Shown here one piece after another: positions 44,272 through 52,863 of a stretch of 64,000 nt of DNA. The translations under genes and the position numbers were made by a program. The notes under the pieces were generated by a model that saw only the letters and a list, made by a program, of their open reading frames with translations, searched no databases and was not told where the DNA came from. The stretch lies in contig NZ_CP045245.1 in NCBI RefSeq assembly GCF_009720485.1, positions 3,906,001 through 3,970,000 of the forward strand. Direction: 5' to 3'. How positions within the stretch are numbered: the stretch's first letter is position 1; each line of letters starts with the position of its first letter. The stretch comes from Cellulomonas sp. JZ18 (GTDB lineage Bacteria > Actinomycetota > Actinomycetes > Actinomycetales > Cellulomonadaceae).

Positions 44272-45003
44272 TCACGCGTCGACCCGGACGTCGGCCGCCG
44301 CCAGCGGGTCGTCGAGCCCGACCACGCCGAGCTCGACGCGGCGGATCCCGTCGGTGGGCACCGCGACGGACGCGCCCAGGCCCGCGGCCGTGCGCTCGCC
44401 CGTGCTGGTCCACGTGCCCACGACCGACCGGTCGCCGTCCGCGTCGACGACGACCAGCTCGTACACGCCCTCGGCCAGCTCGTCGGCGGTGTACTCGCAC
44501 CACCAGTCGAGCCGGGTGCCCCACCGGACCGACGTCAGCGTGAGGTCGGCGCTGACGCCCGACCCGTCGACGGGCGTCAGCGTGACCGTGCGCGCGTCCG
44601 TGGCGACGACGGGGGGTGCCTCCGTTCCCGCACCCACGAGCGCCGCCCCGCCGAGCCCGCCGACCGCGACGAGCCCGGCCGCGGCGACCGTGAGGACCGC
44701 GCGGCGGCGGGTACGCCGGCGCCGCACCGCGTCCGCGAGCGCGGCGAGGGGCACGACGGCCGCGTCGGCGGTCGCGCTCCCCCGGACGTCGCCGGCCGCC
44801 TGCGCGCCCGCGGCGGTCGCCACCTCCGGCGGCACCTGACCGAGCAGCGCCGGCACCCCCGCGAGCTCCGCGACGGCCTCCCGGCACGCGGGGCAGCCGG
44901 CGAGGTGCTGCTCGTAGGCCCGGCGCTCCTCGGGCCCGAGCGCGCCGAGCACGTACGCGGCGTCCCACTCGCGGTAGGGGTCGGTGCCGGGTGCGCCGGT
45001 CAT
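44272..45003 (-). CDS. Anti-sigma factor (RskA-like, membrane-anchored)
   Basis: A 243-residue single-pass protein. The N-terminal zinc-binding anti-sigma domain is YVLGALGPEERRAYEQHLAGCPACREAV (H-x3-C-x2-C). A membrane helix follows after RRRTRRRAVLTVAAAGLVAVGG (about 115). The extracytoplasmic region resembles the RskA C-terminal domain (TLTPVDGSGVSADLTLT). It should hold the sigma factor encoded just upstream until a signal triggers proteolysis. Its ATG overlaps the sigma gene's TGA. Confidence 0.9.
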   Translation of the reverse strand: MTGAPGTDPYREWDAAYVLGALGPEERRAYEQHLAGCPACREAVAELAGVPALLGQVPPEVATAAGAQAAGDVRGSATADAAVVPLAALADAVRRRRTRRRAVLTVAAAGLVAVGGLGGAALVGAGTEAPPVVATDARTVTLTPVDGSGVSADLTLTSVRWGTRLDWWCEYTADELAEGVYELVVVDADGDRSVVGTWTSTGERTAAGLGASVAVPTDGIRRVELGVVGLDDPLAAADVRVDA

Positions 45004-45503
45004 GGTGTGACTCCCTTCTCCTGCAGCGCGAGCCGCAGCGCGCGCAGCGCGTAGTGCATGCGGGACTTGACGGTGCCGGGCGGCACCCCGTGCTCCGCGG
45101 CGAGCTCGGCGACCGACCGGCCCCCGTAGTACGCGCCGACCACCACCGCGCGGTGCTCGGGCGAGAGGCCGTCGAGCGCGTCCGCCACGAGCCACGCGTC
45201 GAGGACCCGCTGCGTCCCGTCGGCGGTGGCGGAGTCGGGCACGCGGTCGGTCGCGAGCTCGCGCCGCCGGTGCGCGCTGCGCACGTCGTCCACGACGAGG
45301 TTGCGGGCGACCGTGAAGAGCCACGCCCGCACCGACCCCTCGGGACGCGTCAGCACGTCGGGGTGGCGCCAGGCGCGCAGCAGGGTCTCCTGCACCACGT
45401 CCTGCGCGCGGCCCTCGTCGGTCATGCGCGCGACGTACCGGTGCAGCTCGGCCGCGTGCGCGGCGTGCACCGCGCGCAGCAGCGCGTCCGCGTCGGTGCT
45501 CAC
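45000..45503 (-). CDS. ECF RNA polymerase sigma factor (SigK-like)
   Basis: A 167-residue ECF sigma factor. Region 2 is YVARMTDEGRAQDVVQETLLRAWRHPD with WLFTVARNLVVDDVRS. Region 4 is LDGLSPEHRAVVVGAYYGGRSVAELAAEHGVPPGTVKSRMHYALRALR. It lacks long extensions. It is co-transcribed with its anti-sigma gene and preceded by a YceI-family gene, ten bases apart. GTG 45503 is used because GAGG then has room; GTG 45506 is the alternative. Confidence 0.93.
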   Translation of the reverse strand: MSTDADALLRAVHAAHAAELHRYVARMTDEGRAQDVVQETLLRAWRHPDVLTRPEGSVRAWLFTVARNLVVDDVRSAHRRRELATDRVPDSATADGTQRVLDAWLVADALDGLSPEHRAVVVGAYYGGRSVAELAAEHGVPPGTVKSRMHYALRALRLALQEKGVTP

Positions 45504-45513
45504 CACCTCACCC

Positions 45514-46191
45514 TCACCCGGCGGCCGGGGTCAGCACCAGGTCGAACTCGACGGCGCCGGTCTCCTCGACCGTGACGAAGCCCAGGTCGGGGGGCGTGAT
45601 GCCCCAGTCCCGGAACGTCACGGGCACCGCGCCGACGACCTGCACGCCGTCGCCCGTCGGCGCCACCTCGGCGTCCACCGTGACGGGCCGCGTGACGTCG
45701 CGGATGGTGAGGTCGCCCGTCAGACGCGCGTCGGTGGACCCGGCCACGAGCTCCGCCGGCTCCGTGAGCGTGAACGTCGCCGTCGGCCAGGTGTCCGCCT
45801 GCATCGCGGTGCCGCGGAAGTAGTCGTCGCGGCGCTGCTGGTCCGTCGCGATGCTCGCGACGTCCACCTCGACCGTCGCGGCCGTGAGGGTGCCGCCGTC
45901 GACCGTCAGGTCGCCGCTCACCTGCTCGGTGCGGCCCGTGACGGTGACGTCCTCGCCGCCGAGCACCTCGTCGAGCCGGTACCCCGCGAAGGAGCCCTCG
46001 CCCACCGTCCAGGTCCCGTCGAGCGACGTGGGGTCCGCCAGGCCGCCGGCCGCGGCGGACGCGTCGAGCGTGGGCGCCGCCTCCGCCCGCACGGTCGACG
46101 CGTACAGGCGCGGGCCCAGCACGGCGCCGACCCCCACCAGCACCGCCGCACCGACCCCCACGGCCGCGAGCACCTTCGTCCGCTTCTGCAT
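45514..46191 (-). CDS. YceI-family lipid-binding protein with N-terminal membrane anchor
   Basis: A 225-residue protein. An N-terminal helix (KVLAAVGVGAAVLVGVGAVLG) anchors it outside the membrane. The YceI lipocalin-like barrel follows: LDGTWTVGEGSFAGYRLDEVL, VEVDVASIATDQQRRDDYFRGTAMQADTWPTATFTL and GDLTIRDVTRPVTVDAEV. YceI proteins bind isoprenoid-like lipids. As first gene of the sigma/anti-sigma operon, it is likely part of the regulon answering envelope stress. GGGAGG precedes the ATG. Confidence 0.92.
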   Translation of the reverse strand: MQKRTKVLAAVGVGAAVLVGVGAVLGPRLYASTVRAEAAPTLDASAAAGGLADPTSLDGTWTVGEGSFAGYRLDEVLGGEDVTVTGRTEQVSGDLTVDGGTLTAATVEVDVASIATDQQRRDDYFRGTAMQADTWPTATFTLTEPAELVAGSTDARLTGDLTIRDVTRPVTVDAEVAPTGDGVQVVGAVPVTFRDWGITPPDLGFVTVEETGAVEFDLVLTPAAG

Positions 46192-46230
46192 CGTCCCGCC
46201 TCCCGCTGCGTCGACCCTCGTCGTCGGGGA

Positions 46231-46256
46231 GACGAGACGGGCGCCCCTGCGGTTCA
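46231..46256 (-). promoter_or_regulatory. ECF-type promoter before YceI-sigma operon
   Basis: On the minus strand, TGAACC (46256-46251) and CGTC (46234-46231) are separated by 16 bases. This is the classical ECF spacing, about 40 bases before the YceI start. Autoregulation by the operon's own sigma factor is likely. Confidence 0.55.
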
Positions 46257-46330
46257 CCGGGCGCGGGTGCGGGTGGGGCGGCAGCGGTCCGGGCGTGCAC
46301 GGCCGGCCGGCCGCGCACGCCCCGGAGGAC

Positions 46331-46362
46331 GCCGACGGGGCCCACGGAAGGACCCCGTCGGC
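46331..46362 (-). terminator. Hairpin after AMIN-like gene
   Basis: A perfect 10-bp stem GCCGACGGGG/CCCCGTCGGC with a 12-base loop lies immediately downstream of the stop codon of the minus-strand gene ending at 46369. Confidence 0.65.
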
Positions 46363-46368
46363 GACCGG

Positions 46369-46934
46369 TCAGCAGGTGTGCCCGGTGGCGCACCACTGGT
46401 GGGCGACGTCGACGACGAGCCGCGAGCCGGAACCCGGACCGGGCAGCACGAACGCGCGGAACGGCAGCCGGGCGCGCACGCCCAGCCCGATCGTCGACTG
46501 GCCCTCGAAGCTGCCGGCCCAGACGACGTCGCGGAAGGTGCGGTAGCCCCCGCACGGGTGTCGACGATCCGGTAGGGGCCGACGAACCACGAGTCCGTGG
46601 CGATCGCCGGCACACCGGCGATCACCTGCAGGCGGGCACCGCCGGCGACCGGCAGCAGGAACCCCGAGCCGTCCTGGCGGATCTCGTCGACGTACCGCAC
46701 CGACCAGCCGGTGAGCGGGGCGTCGACGTCGAGGACGAGACGGTCGTAGCAGTCGTGCCGTCCGGCCCGGACGTTGACGAGGGTGCCCTCGGACAGCAGG
46801 GTCCCCGCCGCCTTCGGCATGGAGCCCCACGTGATGCCGCAGTAGGGGTGCGCGGACGCGGCCGGCGCGGCGAACAGGTGCAGGCCCGCCAGCAGGGCGA
46901 GGGCCGACAGGGCGCTGAGGAGTCGGGAGCGCAT
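46369..46934 (-). CDS. Secreted AMIN-like domain protein, frameshifted near 46549
   Basis: ATG 46934 with GGAGGAAACC begins a signal peptide (LLSALSALALLAGLHLFAAPAASA). A domain typical of 'AMIN-like' secreted proteins follows (HPYCGITWGSMPKAAGTL, RAGRHDCYDRLVLDVD, SWFVGPYRIVDTRAG). The frame then breaks and resumes as GYRTFRDVVWAGSFEGQS to CATGHTC. One base added to the five-base run 46547-46551 gives 188 residues. The last residues include a Cys pair. It probably binds or modulates cell-wall components. The break is most likely a sequencing error. Confidence 0.8.
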
Positions 46935-47111
46935 GGTTTCCTCCGGGAGGTCTGGTCGTGGTGCACGCGCTGCCGCGTGCGTGACGTCGGCAGCGCGGCA
47001 CGGCGCCCGCCCCCCACGAGGTGCCGCCCGCCACCGCCGACGCGGACGGTGGAGACGTGCCACACCTGCAGGGGCACGCAGCAGGTGCCCCTGATACACG
47101 AGGGTGGTGCC

Positions 47112-47900
47112 GTGACCGGTCGCCCGCCCACGCCCTCCCCCGGGGCGGCTCCTGCCGTGGTGCACGTCGTCCGCGTCCCCCACGAGGAGCCCGGCGAGGA
47201 CGCACGCTCGGTGCTCGCCCCCACCGAGCGCGTGCGCGCCGAGCGCTACCGCCGCGCGGAGGACCGTCGTCGCTCGCTCACGGCCGCGCTGCTCCTGCGC
47301 CACGCCGTCGGCGCGCTCACCGGGCTCCGGCCGGCCGACGTGGACGTGCGGCGCACGTGCGCCTCCTGCGGCGTGGGCGACCACGGCCGGCCCGCGCTGC
47401 CCGGCACGGGCTGGCACGCGTCCGTCAGCCACGCGGGGGCGTGGTGCGTGGTGGCGCTGACGACGGCCGGGCCCGTCGGGGTCGACGTCGAGGTGCTCCG
47501 GGCGCTCGACACGGCGGGGCTCGGCGCCGCCGTCCTCGGCCCCGGGGAGCACGCGCGGGACGCGGCGGCGCTGCTGCGCCTGTGGACCCGCAAGGAGGCG
47601 GTCGTGAAGGCGACGGGAGCGGGGGTGGGCACGCCGTTCCGCGACGTGCTCGTGGGGCCCGCCGACTGGCCGGCCGCGCTGCGGGGGTGCCCCGGCGTGC
47701 CGCCCGGCACGGGTCTGCTGCGCGACATCGGGGCACCCGCCGGGCACGTCGCGGCCGTCTGCGTGCTGCCCGCGCCGGCCCCGCACGGCGACGCGACCGC
47801 GTCCGGGCTCGACGTGCGCGAGCTCGTCGTCCCCACGCCGGACGCCGCCGGCCGCGCCCTGGCCCGCGCGTCGACCGCCGCGGCACCGCCGTCCGCGTGA
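47112..47900 (+). CDS. 4'-phosphopantetheinyl transferase (Sfp type)
   Basis: A 262-residue enzyme transferring the phosphopantetheine arm of CoA to carrier proteins. The Sfp-type signatures are GVDVEVLRA (Mg-binding Asp/Glu, about 125) and LWTRKEAVVKATGAGVG (about 158). The preceding WHASVSHAGAWCVVAL contains the conserved SHS/SHA region. The N-terminal substrate loop has CASCGVGDHGRP, also seen in Sfp proteins (G-x-P-x-L variant). No PKS/NRPS is in the window, so the carrier is elsewhere. The GTG start lacks a strong ribosome site. Confidence 0.9.
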   Translation: MTGRPPTPSPGAAPAVVHVVRVPHEEPGEDARSVLAPTERVRAERYRRAEDRRRSLTAALLLRHAVGALTGLRPADVDVRRTCASCGVGDHGRPALPGTGWHASVSHAGAWCVVALTTAGPVGVDVEVLRALDTAGLGAAVLGPGEHARDAAALLRLWTRKEAVVKATGAGVGTPFRDVLVGPADWPAALRGCPGVPPGTGLLRDIGAPAGHVAAVCVLPAPAPHGDATASGLDVRELVVPTPDAAGRALARASTAAAPPSA

Positions 47901-47948
47901 CGCGCCCGACGACCGCGTGCCGGCGGCCGCACGCCGGCGGCCGCACGC

Positions 47949-47980
47949 CGGCGGACCCGCCCGCACGGGCAGGTCCGCCG
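47949..47980. terminator. Bidirectional hairpin between PPTase and GH51 genes
   Basis: Stem arms 47949-47963 and 47966-47980 pair with one internal mismatch between two convergent genes. Confidence 0.65.
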
Positions 47981-47994
47981 GGTGCCGGTGCCCG

Positions 47995-49521
47995 TCAGCC
48001 CAGCGTCAGGCGGACCGTCGCGTAGGAGTGCGCGGGGAGCACGACCTCGAGCCCGCGCGCGTGCGGGCGCACGCCGTCGAACGCCACGGGGGCGACGGCG
48101 TCCGGCGCCTCGGGCGTGTTGTGGGCGTTCAGCTCCGGCGCGGTGAGCACGCGCGCCTCGTGCCCGGTGACCTCGCGCCCGCGCAGGTCGAGCACGAGCG
48201 TGAGCGGCTCGTCGGCGTCGAGGTTCGACAGGGACAGCAGCGCGGTGTCCCCGGTGGTGGACGCCGACGCGGAGAACAGCTCCAGGCGCTTCCCGTCGAC
48301 CTCGCGGGTCGGCACGTCGCCCTTGAGGTGCACGTCGAGCGCGGCGGCGTCGTGGTGACCGGTGTTCATCTCGAACACGTGGTAGCTCGGCGTGCGCACG
48401 AGCGCCCCGGTCTCCGGGTCGGTGAGCAGCATCGCCTGCAGCACGTTGACGGTCTGCGCGATGTTCGCCATGACGACGCGGTCGGCGTGCCGGTGGAACG
48501 CGTCGAGGTGGCGGCTCGCGACGAGCGCGTCCCGCAGCGTGTTCTGCTGGTACAGGAAGCCGGGGTTGGTGCCCTTCTCGACGTTCCACCACGTGCCCCA
48601 CTCGTCGACGACGAGGCCGACGCGCTTGCGCGGGTCGTAGCGGTCCATCACGGCGCCGTGCCGGTCGAGCAGCTCCTCCATGTACGCGGCGCGGGCGAGC
48701 GCGACGTACCACTCGTCGGTCGTGAAGTCCGTGGCCCAGCCCTTGTCCGACCACGGGCCGGTCATCGTGTAGTAGTGCAGCGAGACGGCCTGGAACGGCG
48801 CGGCCTTGCCGTCGGACGTGTCCAGCGGGTCGAACGACCGCATGAGCGTCTCGGTCCAGTGCAGGTCGTGGTCGGACGCGCCGGCGGCGATCCGGTAGAC
48901 CTCGTTGCCCGCGTGCTCGCGCACGTACGTGGAGTACTGCCGGGCCAGCGACGCGAACTGCTCGGCGCGCAGGTTGCCGCCGCAGCCCCACGCCTCGTTG
49001 CCGATGCCCCAGAACGGGACCTTCCACGGCTCGTCGCGCCCGTTCTCGCGCCGCAGCGCGGCCATCGGCGAGTCGTCGGCGCGCGTCAGGTACTCGATCC
49101 ACTCGCTCATCTCGCGCACCGAGCCGGACCCGACGTTGCCGCTCACGTACGGCTCGGCGCCGAGCAGCTCGCACAGGTCCATGAACTCGTGCGTGCCGAA
49201 GGAGTTGTCCTCGACGACGTCGCCCCAGTGCGAGTTGACCATCCGCGGCCGCTGCTCGCGCGGGCCGATGCCGTCGCGCCAGTGGTAGTCGTCGGCGAAG
49301 CAGCCGCCCGGCCAGCGCAGGTTCGGGATGCGCAGCGCGCGCAGCGCCTCGACCACGTCGGTGCGGATGCCCCGCACGTTCGGCACGTCGGCGTCCTCGC
49401 CCACCCAGAACCCGCCGTAGATGCACCGGCCCAGGTGCTCCGCGAAGTGGCCGTAGACGTGGCGGCTGATGGTGGGCCCGGGCAGGTCGAGGTCGACGAC
49501 GGCCGTGAGCGGGACGGGCAT
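47995..49521 (-). CDS. abfA: GH51 alpha-L-arabinofuranosidase
   Basis: A 508-residue cytoplasmic retaining arabinofuranosidase. It has [19 protein letters not shown] (N-terminal signature), [14 protein letters not shown], acid/base Glu in [13 protein letters not shown] (about residue 175) and nucleophile Glu in VVDEWGTWW (about 295). A C-terminal beta sandwich ends ATVRLTLG. There is no signal peptide, so it acts on imported arabino-xylooligosaccharides. GGAGCACC precedes the ATG. It is the last gene of the ABC sugar operon, 55 bases after the MalG-type permease. Confidence 0.93.
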   Translation of the reverse strand: MPVPLTAVVDLDLPGPTISRHVYGHFAEHLGRCIYGGFWVGEDADVPNVRGIRTDVVEALRALRIPNLRWPGGCFADDYHWRDGIGPREQRPRMVNSHWGDVVEDNSFGTHEFMDLCELLGAEPYVSGNVGSGSVREMSEWIEYLTRADDSPMAALRRENGRDEPWKVPFWGIGNEAWGCGGNLRAEQFASLARQYSTYVREHAGNEVYRIAAGASDHDLHWTETLMRSFDPLDTSDGKAAPFQAVSLHYYTMTGPWSDKGWATDFTTDEWYVALARAAYMEELLDRHGAVMDRYDPRKRVGLVVDEWGTWWNVEKGTNPGFLYQQNTLRDALVASRHLDAFHRHADRVVMANIAQTVNVLQAMLLTDPETGALVRTPSYHVFEMNTGHHDAAALDVHLKGDVPTREVDGKRLELFSASASTTGDTALLSLSNLDADEPLTLVLDLRGREVTGHEARVLTAPELNAHNTPEAPDAVAPVAFDGVRPHARGLEVVLPAHSYATVRLTLG

Positions 49522-49576
49522 GGTGCTCCTTCGCACGAGGGTGGGACGGGTGGGACGGGCCGGGCGGGCGGCGGCG

Positions 49577-50401
49577 TCAGCCCTTGACGCTGCCGGCCAG
49601 CAGGCCGCTGGCGATGTGCCGCTGAGTGAACACGAAGAAGACGACCATGGGGATGAGCGCCACGACCGAGACGGTCATGAACATCGGCCAGTCGGTCGTG
49701 AACTCGGTGACGGCGTTGTAGACCTGCAGCACGATCGTCCGCTTCTCCGGGCTCGAGATGATGACGGTCGGCAGCAGGAAGTCGTTCCAGACCCACATGG
49801 TCTGGAAGATGCCGACCGTCACGAGGATCGGCTTGATGAGCGGCAGGACGATCCGCCAGAAGATCTGCACGTCCCCGGCGCCGTCGAGCCGGGCCGCCTC
49901 GATCAGCTCGTACGGCAGGGTGCGCATGTACCCCTGCACGAGGAAGTAGCAGAAGATCGACCCGCCCAGGTAGAGCAGGACCAGGCCGTTGAGGTCGTCC
50001 ACCAGCCGGAACCCGACGAGGGTGCGGTACAGCGGGATGAGGGTCGACTGGCCGGGGACGACGAACCCGATGAGCAGCACCGCGGCGAGGATCCGGTTGA
50101 GCCGGCTGGTGCGCACGACCATCGCGTACGCGGCCAGCGCGCCGACCGCCAGCTGCAGCAGCACCGCGGCCGCCGTGACGTACAGGGTGTTCGCGAACGA
50201 CCGGTAGATGCGCGGGTCCGAGAGCACCTGCGCGTAGTTGCCGAACACCGGGTCGGTCGGCAGCCCGAGGGGCGTCGCCACCATCTCGCCCTGCGTCTTC
50301 AGGGTGTTCGCGAGGACGTAGTACAGGGGCACCGCGACGACGGCGGCGAGCGCCAGCATGACGACGCTCAGCACCGTCCGGCGCCACAGGGGCGTGGTCA
50401 C
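49577..50401 (-). CDS. Carbohydrate ABC transporter permease (MalG type)
   Basis: A 274-residue, six-helix inner-membrane permease. It has [15 protein letters not shown] in the first periplasmic loop (MalG family) and the EAA loop [27 protein letters not shown] that contacts the ATPase. The GTG overlaps the stop of the partner permease (GTGA). No ATP-binding subunit lies in the locus; as in other actinomycetes, a shared MsiK-type ATPase encoded elsewhere is expected. Confidence 0.93.
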   Translation of the reverse strand: MTTPLWRRTVLSVVMLALAAVVAVPLYYVLANTLKTQGEMVATPLGLPTDPVFGNYAQVLSDPRIYRSFANTLYVTAAAVLLQLAVGALAAYAMVVRTSRLNRILAAVLLIGFVVPGQSTLIPLYRTLVGFRLVDDLNGLVLLYLGGSIFCYFLVQGYMRTLPYELIEAARLDGAGDVQIFWRIVLPLIKPILVTVGIFQTMWVWNDFLLPTVIISSPEKRTIVLQVYNAVTEFTTDWPMFMTVSVVALIPMVVFFVFTQRHIASGLLAGSVKG

Positions 50402-51354
50402 ACGAACCTCCGCTCGACGTAGCGGGTGAGGGCGAGCTGCCCGAAGGACAGGGCCGCGACCGCGACGGTGAACAGCACCGCGAGCGCCGACGCGAGCCCG
50501 TACCGGCCCTGGCCCACCCCGGACACGACGATCGACTGCGTGATCGTGTACGTGGAGAAGCCGGGGCCGCCGTTGGTGAGCGTGTACGGCAGGTCGAACA
50601 CCTTGAGGCCGCCGGTCATCAGCAGGAACGTGCTGATGACGATCGCCGGCGTGAGCAGCGGCAGCGTGATCCCGAAGAACTGCTGCCGGGCGCTCGCGCC
50701 GTCGATCCTCGCGACCTCGTAGTACTCGTGCGGGATGGACTGCAGGTACGCGGTGTAGAGCACGGCGTGCCAGCCGGTCGCGCCCCAGACGCCGACGAGG
50801 ATGACCGACAGGCGCGCGAGCGTCGGGTCCGACAGCCACCCGAGCGGGCCGATGCCGACGGCGGCGAGCGCCGTGTTCAGCACCCCGGAGTCGAGCGGCG
50901 ACAGGATGTACCGCCACACCAGGCCGAGGATCGCCATGGACGGGATCGCCGGGAAGAACCAGATCGACCGGACGAGGTTGCGCCCGACGAACGCCTTGTT
51001 GAGCTGCACCGCGAGCGGGATCGCGAGCAGCGTGATGACGACGGTCGTGCCGACGCCGAACAGCAGCGTGAACCCGAGACCCGCGAGCATCGACGGGTCG
51101 GTCAGGATCACGCGGTAGTTGGCCAGCCCGACGAAGCTCGCCTCCGGGCTGTAGCCGGTGAAGTCCGTGAAGCTCCACCACAGCGTCTGCACCAGGGGGA
51201 TGAGGAACAGGACGACGAAGACGGCGATCACCGGCAGCAGGAACGCCTTGTTGACGGTGGTCTGCCGCCACCCGCCGGACGGGCGCGACAGCCAGGACCG
51301 GCCGGAGCCCCCCGGCACGAGGGCGGGCTGCCGCAGGGTGGTCGTTGCGGACAT
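50398..51354 (-). CDS. Carbohydrate ABC transporter permease (MalF/UgpA type)
   Basis: A 318-residue permease. It has an N-terminal tail, first helix AFLLPVIAVFVVLFLIPLVQTLWWSF (family hallmark), GLANYRVIL, and the EAA loop EYYEVARIDGASARQQFFGITLPLLTP. It forms the heterodimer with the MalG-type protein. It starts 17 bases after the hairpin following the binding-protein gene. Confidence 0.93.
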   Translation of the reverse strand: MSATTTLRQPALVPGGSGRSWLSRPSGGWRQTTVNKAFLLPVIAVFVVLFLIPLVQTLWWSFTDFTGYSPEASFVGLANYRVILTDPSMLAGLGFTLLFGVGTTVVITLLAIPLAVQLNKAFVGRNLVRSIWFFPAIPSMAILGLVWRYILSPLDSGVLNTALAAVGIGPLGWLSDPTLARLSVILVGVWGATGWHAVLYTAYLQSIPHEYYEVARIDGASARQQFFGITLPLLTPAIVISTFLLMTGGLKVFDLPYTLTNGGPGFSTYTITQSIVVSGVGQGRYGLASALAVLFTVAVAALSFGQLALTRYVERRFV

Positions 51355-51370
51355 GGGTACCCCTCTCGGG

Positions 51371-51412
51371 GCGTGCCCGGCGGCGGCGGTGCGCCGCCGC
51401 CGCCGGGCACGC
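51371..51412 (-). terminator. Strong intercistronic hairpin between binding-protein and permease genes
   Basis: A perfect 18-bp GC stem (51371-51388 with 51395-51412) with a 6-base loop. In sugar ABC operons such hairpins limit read-through or protect the upstream mRNA, giving more binding protein than permease. Confidence 0.75.
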
Positions 51413-51419
51413 GAGGTCG

Positions 51420-52673
51420 TCAGGACGCGGCGAGCTTCGTGTCGAGCGCCTCGGCGACCTGCTCCGGCTGGACCTCGCCGCGGATCATGCGCTGGATCTG
51501 CGCGACCGCCTCGACGTTGAGCACGTCCTCGGCCCGCTTCCACGCGATCATCGGCAGGTAGAGCTGGCCGTTGCGGATGGGCTCGACCATGGGCTCGAAC
51601 GACGGGTCGACCGGCGGCTCGAAGTCCTCGGTGACGGTGACGTCGTTCGTCAGGCTCTGGAAGAGCTCGACGGCCTCGGGCTCGGCGAGCCAGCCGAGGA
51701 ACGTCTTGGCGGCCTCCTGCTTGGCCTCGTCGCTCTTCGCGTTGATCGCGTACCCGGGCGCGGCCGCACCGGCGGCGAACGGCGTGCCGGACTCGTCCAT
51801 CGCCGGGACCAGGGAGAACTGGAAGTCGAGGTCGGGGTTCGCCTCGCGCAGGGACGCGATGAACCAGGGACCGCCGTTGATGACCGCCACGCGGCCGTTG
51901 GCGAACTCCCCGCTGACCTGGTCGCCGTCGAGGCCGACGACGTCCTTCGACATCAGCCCCTCCTCGAAGACGCGGTTGTACTGCTCGAGCGCCGGCGTCC
52001 ACTGCTCCGCGAACGTCGACTCGCCGTCGAAGATCTGGTCGTCGAGCGACGGCTCCATGTCCGCGTTCTTCGCCCCGATCCACGCCGAGACGGTCGTCGG
52101 CATCTGGTCGACGCTCTCGAGGAACGGCGTGATGCCGGCGTCCTGGAGCTTGCGGCACATCTCGAGGAACTCGTCCCACGTCTCGGGGACCGTCTCGTAG
52201 CCGACCTGCGCGAGCAGGTCCTTGTTGTAGATGTAGCCGGCGGCCCACGACGACAGCGACAGGCCGTAGTACTTGCCGTCGCGGCCGTAGGTCTCGAGGT
52301 TGAACGGCTCGACGCCCTCGACGAAGTCCTCGCCGGACAGGTCGAGCACGTGCCCGCCCTCGATGAGGTTCGTCTTGTTCTCGGCGGCGATGACGAAGAC
52401 GTCGGGCGCGGTGCCGGACAGCACGCGCGTCTGCAGCGCCTGGATGTACTCGGCCACCGGCGGGGCGTAGGACGCCTCGACGCGGACCTCGGGGTGGTCC
52501 TCCTCGAACGCGTCGATGACCTGCTCCATCTGCTCCTCCCCCGTCCAGGAGAGGAAGGTGATCGTGGTGACGCCCTCGGCGTCACCGCTGCCGCCACCGC
52601 TGCACGCGGTGAGGGCGAGGGCCGCGGAGGCCGCCACCGCGGCCAGGCCTGCCAGTCGAGAGCGTCGCTTCAT
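51420..52673 (-). CDS. Sugar ABC transporter substrate-binding lipoprotein
   Basis: A 417-residue extracytoplasmic solute-binding protein (family 1). It has a signal with lipobox ALTACSGGG, followed by TITFLSWTGEEQMEQVIDAFEEDHPEVRVE, the N-terminal lobe signature. Later it has GTAPDVFVI and NGRVAVINGGPWFIAS. Several Trp in the cleft region (TWDEFLEM, SAWIGAKN) suit oligosaccharide binding. Given the adjacent GH51 gene, arabinose- or xylose-containing oligosaccharides are the likely ligand. GAAGGAGCTCTCG precedes the ATG. Confidence 0.92.
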   Translation of the reverse strand: MKRRSRLAGLAAVAASAALALTACSGGGSGDAEGVTTITFLSWTGEEQMEQVIDAFEEDHPEVRVEASYAPPVAEYIQALQTRVLSGTAPDVFVIAAENKTNLIEGGHVLDLSGEDFVEGVEPFNLETYGRDGKYYGLSLSSWAAGYIYNKDLLAQVGYETVPETWDEFLEMCRKLQDAGITPFLESVDQMPTTVSAWIGAKNADMEPSLDDQIFDGESTFAEQWTPALEQYNRVFEEGLMSKDVVGLDGDQVSGEFANGRVAVINGGPWFIASLREANPDLDFQFSLVPAMDESGTPFAAGAAAPGYAINAKSDEAKQEAAKTFLGWLAEPEAVELFQSLTNDVTVTEDFEPPVDPSFEPMVEPIRNGQLYLPMIAWKRAEDVLNVEAVAQIQRMIRGEVQPEQVAEALDTKLAAS

Positions 52674-52747
52674 CGAGAGCTCCTTCGTGCCCCCGGGGGG
52701 CTGTCGGCACGGCGGGGAGACGGCGGCGCTGCCTTGTCGTCCTCGCC

Positions 52748-52840
52748 ATTTAACGTTACACATCGGTGTGCAGGGACGACTGTGCCTGTCCGGTCCTCTA
52801 CGGTCAAGACCCGGAGCCATCGGATTTGTGAGCGTTCACA
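52748..52840. promoter_or_regulatory. Divergent control region of sugar ABC operon and lacI
   Basis: It contains operator-like dyad TGTGAGCGTTCACA (52827-52840), just upstream of the LacI start, and a TAACGTTA core (52751-52758) in the ABC leader. On the minus strand a promoter for the ABC operon reads TTGACC (52807-52802), 17-base spacer, CACAGT (52784-52779). Thus one dyad would cover the lacI promoter and the other the start region of the ABC operon. Confidence 0.6.
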
Positions 52841-52863
52841 TGTTGTGACCGGAAGGAGACCTC

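Noticed and set aside
47112..47900. PPTase as a marker of a PKS/NRPS cluster here
   Set aside because: No carrier-protein, synthase or synthetase gene is in the window.
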